64,000 nt of DNA from Eledone cirrhosa. Its lineage: Eukaryota; Mollusca; Cephalopoda; Octopoda; Eledonidae. Below the pieces are notes generated by a model that saw nothing but the letters and a program-made list of their open reading frames with translations, did not search any database and had not been told where the DNA came from. Location of the stretch: NCBI GenBank assembly GCA_964016885.1, contig OZ024743.1, positions 15,548,972 to 15,612,971 on the forward strand, written 5' to 3'. This document shows positions 57,831 through 64,000 of this stretch, piece by piece. The first letter of the stretch is position 1. Each line of letters starts with the position of its first letter. The position numbers and the translations under genes were made by a program.

Positions 57831-58310
57831 TTTGTCTTCAGTGATTTATCTTAGAATGTATTTAGTTTAATGTTTAAAATATAGTTATTTCAAGCCCTTT
57901 ATATATTTGGATAATAAAGATGAATCGATCTTAGAGAACCGTAATATGTGTACCTAGATAATGTAGGAATAAAACAATTGAAAGTTGGCAAGTATGGGGA
58001 AACAACTCACAATATTTGCTTTATTAGCACAACGATTTAATTAACTGAGCCAACTGGCCTTTCATTGTATTGTCTTTTGAAATTATGAAGATGGCACTCA
58101 CAGAAACAAACTTTTACAAATATATAACAGATTATATTTCAAATGGCTATTTCCAAAATATATGGTTAATTGAGACAGATGAGTGAAAGCCAATATATAT
58201 TTATTAAATATGTCTTTGTTGAATATTTATTCCTAATACGTTTGAGGCATTAGTTATATATGTCTCTAATATTCAATGTATAATATAGTATAGTGTTTTT
58301 ACTGGTCATG
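57831..58310. other. No feature seen
   Basis: AT-rich, unassigned. Confidence 0.45.
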
Positions 58311-58493
58311 TTCTTCTTCTTCTTCTTCTTCTTCTTCTTCTTCTTCTTCTTCTTCTTCTTCTTCTTCTTCTTCTTCTTCTTCTTCTTCTTCTTCTTCTTC
58401 TTCTTCTTCTTCTTCTTCTTCTTCTTCTTCTTCTTCTTCTTCTTCTTCTTCTTCTTCTTCTTCTTCTTCTTCTTCTTCTTCTTCTTCTTCTTC
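58311..58493. repeat. (TTC)61 microsatellite
   Basis: 61 uninterrupted TTC units (183 bases). The poly-Lys and poly-Phe frames across it are artefacts. Confidence 0.98.
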
Positions 58494-58982
58494 AAGTATA
58501 TGTGCAGAGTCTAACAGGGCAGTTTTTCAAGGAAGTAATTTGTAATGCAAGGACTATTTGCTTAAGATACTCTCTCCGTTTTAGTGGTATCAAGACCAAA
58601 GCTCCATTGTGCATCAATCTAGTGGTGTTTTGTATCTATGCTATTTACAATGAGACATTAGAAATATTCTGATCAAAACAAGACACAAGCAAGATAAGCA
58701 TGGGTCCATTGCTTTAAAGAGAGTGTTCATTCATTTTGATTTCAGTTTGTTGATATTGCAGTACTAGAGGGAGACAATGAGAAGAAAGAAGAGAGTTGTT
58801 GTTAGCAGTCTGTGATTATCAATGCCTGCAAGCAAGATCACAAATCTACTAATAGTTTCTATAGATGTTCAAAAGAAAGACAATTGTCAAATTCCAAAAT
58901 CTGAATAAACTAAACATTTCTTGAATGTAAAATCTTAAGATATATGTACAGAAGTAATTGTATATTTCAATTATATATTTTA
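58494..58982. other. No feature seen
   Basis: Unassigned sequence. Confidence 0.45.
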
Positions 58983-59166
58983 TTAATGGAGTTAAATTTC
59001 TAATGGCTTATTTTTTGTGTCTTGCTACATTTTATCTTGACTACTTATGTGTATATAAGATTTCAAATTTGCATATGCAAATGTGAAATCTTATATCCAC
59101 ATAAGTAGTCAAGATAATATGTAGCAAGACACAAAAAATAAGTCATTAGAAATTTAACTCCATTAA
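58983..59166. mobile_element. 184-bp palindrome without spacer (foldback/MITE-like)
   Basis: The arms of 92 bases meet at GCATATGC (59071-59078) with no loop and only about four mismatches. The outer end reads TTAATGGAGTTAAATTTC on both strands. There is no coding content. Confidence 0.92.
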
Positions 59167-59185
59167 AAAAAGGGGCAAAGGATTC

Positions 59186-59212
59186 TATAATGCATGCAGT
59201 GCATGCATTATA
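59186..59212. repeat. Small perfect palindrome
   Basis: TATAATGCATGC, AGT, GCATGCATTATA: 12-base arms and a 3-base centre, 19 bases after the 184-bp palindrome. Confidence 0.9.
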
Positions 59213-59243
59213 AAATCTTGAGTTCATCAATTGCGTCGGTTGG

Positions 59244-59757
59244 GCTGCTTACTAAAACGTATAGACACACAAAAAGATAACACACACACATACAAACACA
59301 TACACACAAACACATACACACAAACACACGATAGCTTTGGGGCAAGCAGAATTTTGACTGCTTACTAAATCGTACACACATAAAAAGATAACACACACAA
59401 CATACACACAAACACACGACAGCTTTGGGGCAAGAATAATGTTGACTGCTTACTAAATCGTAGACACATAAAAATATAACACACACACACAAACACACGA
59501 CAGCTTTGGGGCAAGAATAATGTTGACTGCTTACTAAATCGTAGACACATAAAAATATAACACACACACACAAACACACGACAGCTTTGGGGCAAGCAGA
59601 AGTGTGACTGCTTACTAAATTGTAGACACATAAATAGATAACACACACACACACATACACACACATAAACACACGACAGCTTTGGGGCAAGCAGAATTTT
59701 GACTGCTTACTAAATTGTAGACACATAAAAAGATAACACACACACACACACACAGAC
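59244..59757. repeat. CA-rich minisatellite, six units of 81-112 bp
   Basis: Each unit has ACTGCTTACTAAATCGTAG, ACACATAAAAAGATAACAC, a variable CA tract, and CGACAGCTTTGGGGCAAG. ACTGCTTACTAAA recurs at about 59244, 59356, 59443, 59525, 59606 and 59701. The 181-codon minus frame is the translated repeat, not a gene. Confidence 0.92.
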
Positions 59758-61668
59758 TAGATAACACTACATGCGGCTTTGTCCAGGAACGTCATTTAGA
59801 GGGAATTGGGGGAGGGGGGTAAGGCTGCACAGCCCCACTTTCCGCCATGGCAATTGGACTGCATGCCCTGCTTTCCAGGTTACCGTTCGCCACTGATATA
59901 TATATATATATACATACATGATGGTTGCAATTCGATTTCAAGTAATGCTATCACTTGATACTTAAGCATGAGCAGCACGGACATAGCCCTTTATTCCTGT
60001 TAGGGACTTGCACACTCTTGCACAGACATTGCAATGATAAGTGGGGAGCTCCTGCAGTGGGTGTTATGGCCAGCCATGCCATGCAATGCAAAATATGTCA
60101 TATATCAAGTGATGCCTGCGCTTGAAGATTTTTTAAGTGAGGAAAGGCTTTGCATGGAAACAATCCCACTCTCTGAACATTGAATGCATTTACCCCAAAG
60201 TAGAACTGCTCTACATCATTGGATGAAAACAAAGTTGCAGGTTTTACATCAGAGTGACATTCTCCTAGATAGATGTATTAATGAAGACTAGAGCTCTCCC
60301 ACTCCAATATCCCCCTTAAACAATTACTTTATTGGATAACTGTTGACTCTCCTGAGTTCCCCAAACATTTGACAAGGTTTCTTTTTCATTCGACAGGGTA
60401 TCCAAAATCACCCTCCTCCCCAAGCATGCTTTGTGCAGTTGCCAGTTTAGTCACTGATATCTCGACCATGCATAGGTTATACAGGGTCACATCTTACTAG
60501 TAGCACTGAAGAGCGATTTGACATACATACATACATGTGTAAGCAAACATGCACATATGCATACGCACACACAAACATATATACACAGAAAATGTGAACA
60601 TATTTATACAGGAGCAACCTCTTGGGTTTCAGAATGTTTCAACAAGTTTGTTTCCTCTGTCAGGTTTGATAAAGTGATATGTAATGGAGCACTCTTGGTG
60701 GATAATTGCCTCATTCAGCAAAACTAAAATGTATATGTTTAATCTGTGTATATTTAACAAACTTGTAAAATAGATTATAGATATTTCAAACATTTTGACT
60801 TAATATATACCCAGTGGAGCACTTTAGATATATTTGAACTACATCACTAAAATGGATTTTTTTTATTATTTATAAAAGTGATCACATTATTCTCTTTGAT
60901 CTCCTCAGGTCACTTTATATATTTACCTCTTATAGCAAACTATTATTTACAGTGCACATAACTAAAACTTGTTTTAATAACACCAATAAGGCATACAATG
61001 GTATAAATATCATGATGTAATGGGAGGATATCCTTAGGTAAATATAATCATGTTTACTTTACATGGTGTATTTGAAATTCACTCTTTCTATTTCTTTCAT
61101 TCACATAAGCATTTATCACAGCCCTGACTAACTTAACTAGTCATAGAGAATTCTCAGTGAATAAATGCTTTGTTTAAAGAAATTAAAGATATTCTCTATG
61201 ACTTATGCATATCTAGTTACGATTCAAAATAGCTTCTGGATATTTTCATCATGATATACATTACTGTAGAAAACTCTCCAGGTAGTTTCACTATCTCACA
61301 GAGAAACTTTTAGGTTATACATAAAAGCTTTCACTTCCTTTTTTTCTTGTCCCAGGTCACTTCATATACTAAACTTTCATTTCTGACTACTATTTATAGT
61401 GTGGAAATATTTATGTTACATATTGTAATGGTCATCTGCCAAACTGAACTGTCTAAATAAAACATCAAACAAATTTAGAATAATTTTTTTCTGTATGTAG
61501 TGGTATGTATACTAGATGCCTTCCAATTACCCTATTGAGTCATCTCTATATTCTCTTAAAGAACCTTGTAACTTTTAGTTTTTCATTGTGTGCAGATCAA
61601 AGGCTTCATTAACCTTTACTGTATCACGATCTTGTCAGTCTGATTAGGCCCATATCTCTTCTTCTTAT
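59758..61668. other. No recognised feature
   Basis: 59758-60520 is less AT-rich but not recognised. A 13-base inverted repeat (AGTCATAGAGAAT) occurs at 61139-61151 and 61191-61203. The rest is AT-rich. Confidence 0.4.
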
Positions 61669-61937
61669 TATTATTATTCTTTTTCTTTTTCTTTTTCTTC
61701 TTCTTCTTCTTCTTTTTCTTCTTCTTCTTCTTATTATTATTATTATTTTCTTCTTCTTCTTCTTCTTCTTCTTCTTCTTCGTCTTCTTCTTCTTCTTCTT
61801 CTTCTTCTTCTTCTTCTTCTTCTTCTTCTTCTTCTTCTTCTTCTTCTTTTTCTTCTTCTTCTTCTTTTTCTTCTTTTTCCTCTTCTTCTTCTTCTTCTTA
61901 TTATTATTATTATTATTTTCTTCTTCTTTTCTTGTTC
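61669..61937. repeat. Imperfect (TTC)n/(TTA)n tract
   Basis: TTC units interspersed with TTATTA blocks and single variants over about 270 bases. The Arg- and Lys-rich frame on the minus strand is an artefact. Confidence 0.95.
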
Positions 61938-61959
61938 TTCTTCGACATCATCATCATCC

Positions 61960-63200
61960 TCGTCATCATCACCCACATATGGTGTAGGAGTCCTGATGTA
62001 TGCCTTCCAGTGTGTTCTTTCAGAAGCAACTGTTTCCAATTAATTCGGCTGGATCCCTAAAACCAGCCAAGCTCATGGATTTTTTCCAACCATCTTGGTC
62101 AGTGTCAACCACTAGGTCTCCCACCCATAAAATATGTTCATCTATTCTTTCCTGAGACACTTTAACCACATATCCATACTATCATAGCTGGGCTCTCTCA
62201 ATTTGGAGTAGTTGTAGCTCTACCTGATCTCTGAGTTATCCACTCTAATCTTGTTACCTCAGCCTCAGAGAAGTTAGGCATCACTCTCAAATTCACCTGG
62301 TGTACATCAAAAGATGCTGTAGTGACCAGATTTAAGAGATCAGCAAAGTATTTTCTCCACCTCACGAGGATGCAACTCCCTGAAGATGGGAGTACTACAG
62401 ATGCACCCCTGATAGCAGGTGTGGAAGAGGACTTCTTATTATGAAGTCAGTGATTGTCTGCTAGAACACTTTATTTGCTGATCTGAAGTCGGATTGCAGC
62501 TTAATCCCCAAGTCCACACATGTCTTATCTTTGGATGCCTTCACTGTTACTGTTGTGACCTTTTGCACCTGATTGTACAGCAGATGTAAGAAGGAGGACT
62601 TATTGTCAAGCCAAGCTTTGTAAACCTTCTTATTTGCTCAAATGGCATTTTAAACCACTTCAATGAACCAAAGGATTTAGCATTTAACAGCTGAAGCAGA
62701 AACTGCCAAGCTGAACAGTTTCTATTCCATTTCAGCATCCTTAGTTTACTCATGGCATACTCAGAATTTGGATGCAATTTTATCAGAAAACCTGTTTCTG
62801 ACATTGTTGTCTGCCAGTGCTTCCCATTTTATGGGAATTCTTGGCTTTAGATAGTCTCAGGTCTCAGATAACTAGATGTTGATCAGTTGACAGCTCAGCC
62901 CCTCTGTTAACACAAACACCCAACATAGATTCAAAGAGATCACAAAGAATAACAAAATCAATTATTGATCTCTGTCCCGGATTCCCCTTATACCCTATAT
63001 ATTTATGGATGTCTTTGTGCTGGAAGATGGTGTTCATAAGAACAGAAATCTTAGAAGGTCATTCCATTCATATTTACATCGAGATCACCATTTCTTCTAA
63101 TCATTTGTTTCCATGTAAGGTAATCACAGCCAACGTATGCATTGAAGTCTCCCATCAGGTTATATGACTCATTCTTAACTATAACTGATGCTACCGTGAC
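61960..63200 (-). mobile_element. Decayed endonuclease-type LINE with internal deletion
   Basis: From right to left on the minus strand: SYNLMGDFNAYVG (about 63125-63165, endonuclease G-D-F-N), KYIGYKGNPGQRSIIDFVIL (about 62930-63015), and a linker with an open frame at 62547-62804. It then passes directly to RT C-terminal matter (GRATTT, then KIHELGWF) and METVASERTHWKAYIRTP (61990-62039). The central RT is missing. Same family as 11519-12240 and 12290-12980. The (TTC/TTA)n tract begins right at its 3' end. Confidence 0.72.
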
Positions 63201-64000
63201 TATATCCAGGATAGGTCACAGACCCATTGCCAATTCTTGCAGCATTGGATAGAGACTGCAATATATTTTTCGAATAGTACCCTTTTCCCTTGAATGCTTC
63301 CTTTGTGATCCCACTTGAATGATGATGCATTATGAATGTTTTTATTGCTTCAGGCCATATTGAAGTGTGTTCATGGTATTATTCATGCCAGTCACCAATT
63401 TGGTACTTTTCTCAGATGTATGAAATCTAGGCTTTTTCAAAGGCAGCGTTTAATCACCTCATCGTAGTCACATTACTGTATTGTGAGGGTTTTTATGGGG
63501 GCTAACAGTGTCAACTATTTCTCTATTTCCCCTAGTATTTATTGCATAACTGGAAGGATGGAGGATAACAAGAGGATTAACCTGGCCTGAAATATCACAA
63601 GGAGTCGTTCTTCAGATATGTCACCTCAACAACAGCCATACTTGAGTTACCTCCCTGTCACAGAATCAATTACTTACATCTAAAGAAAAGTGATGTTTCT
63701 CTTTGTCGAATAAATAAATGCACAATCAAGTCTAACAATCATTTTATTTAATGCAATAATTTAGTAAATTTCCTACAACGTCAATATTTTGAGGAGCGGA
63801 TCTTTCCACGTCTGTTCATGTCCGTGGTCCAAAAAGAGTGTATAATATTTAATTAACAATGGTAGATAGTATAGTTGACATGTCAAAGATGAGGTTGATA
63901 GAATGAAGCAAAGTTAGTAGTTACCGTTTTGATTGCCAGGCAAACGCGGCTGGCAGAGGACGCCTGGCTAAGGCCAGGCGCCTGTTGACCAAATGAATGG
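63201..64000. other. Unassigned; possible LTR-like or other repeat at the window edge
   Basis: 63670-64000 differs in composition from the LINE beside it and ends with a GCCTGGC-TAAG-GCCAGGC hairpin (63962-63979). It might be part of an LTR or other repeat continuing past the window, but no second copy is available to test this. Confidence 0.3.

Noticed and set aside
58250..58514. Poly-Lys (minus) and poly-Phe (plus) open frames
   Set aside because: Direct translation of the (TTC)61 microsatellite.
59208..59753. 181-codon Cys/Val-rich frame
   Set aside because: Created by the CA-rich minisatellite; the frame repeats with the unit and has no start context.
61743..62039. Arg/Lys-rich 98-codon frame on the minus strand
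   Set aside because: Mostly the TTC/TTA tract; only the first part (METVASERTHWK) is real LINE 3' coding sequence.

Overview
The window looks like AT-rich, repeat-dense nuclear DNA of a cephalopod mollusc, most likely an octopus. This is an inference. It rests on about a dozen copies of one tRNA-derived SINE (head GGCAGTATCGGTAGAG, tail GGCCTTGTGCCAAAAGTAG), on LINE tails of the form (ATG)n next to a CCCGTCCAACCC motif, and on long TA, CA and TTC microsatellites. I found no convincing host protein-coding gene, rRNA, tRNA gene or CRISPR array. Nearly every supportable feature is a mobile element or a simple repeat, so this is probably intergenic or deep intronic sequence.

Layout. 1-3.9 kb: LINE debris, two SINEs and microsatellites. 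3.9-6.5 kb: a non-autonomous Helitron, a 250-bp foldback element and a decayed Penelope-like element with a hammerhead-like motif. 8.5-15.6 kb: several decayed LINE fragments on both strands, a 1.3-kb ancient degenerate tandem array, and a short GC-rich insertion with a 16-bp target duplication. 15.6-31 kb: mostly featureless AT-rich DNA with SINEs, a SINE that shares a LINE tail and holds a perfect 22-bp hairpin, and a TTAA-flanked MITE. 31.7-37.3 kb: the best-preserved element, a nearly full-length Tx1-clade (L1 superfamily) LINE with ORF1 and ORF2, bracketed on both sides by TCTG repeats. 38.6-44.5 kb: a complete minus-strand Ty3/Gypsy LTR retrotransposon of CsRn1 type, whose 3' LTR was later hit by a SINE. 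44.6-51.9 kb: a LINE 3' end, palindromes, a TIR element, an internally deleted mariner, and two diverged copies of an unnamed repeat. 52-64 kb: tandem SINEs, a 50-bp minisatellite, LINE remnants, a (TTC)61 tract, a 184-bp perfect-centre palindrome beside a CA-rich minisatellite, and a decayed endonuclease-type LINE.

Functionally the window records parasite interactions rather than a pathway. LINEs supply the 3' tails that SINEs copy, SINEs nest in LTRs, and non-autonomous DNA elements (Helitron, mariner remnant, MITE, foldbacks) depend on enzymes encoded elsewhere. The Tx1 LINE (three small indels) and the Gypsy element (two frameshifts plus one nonsense codon, LTRs about 2% diverged) are the youngest autonomous insertions. 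Element boundaries, counts and divergences were read by eye.
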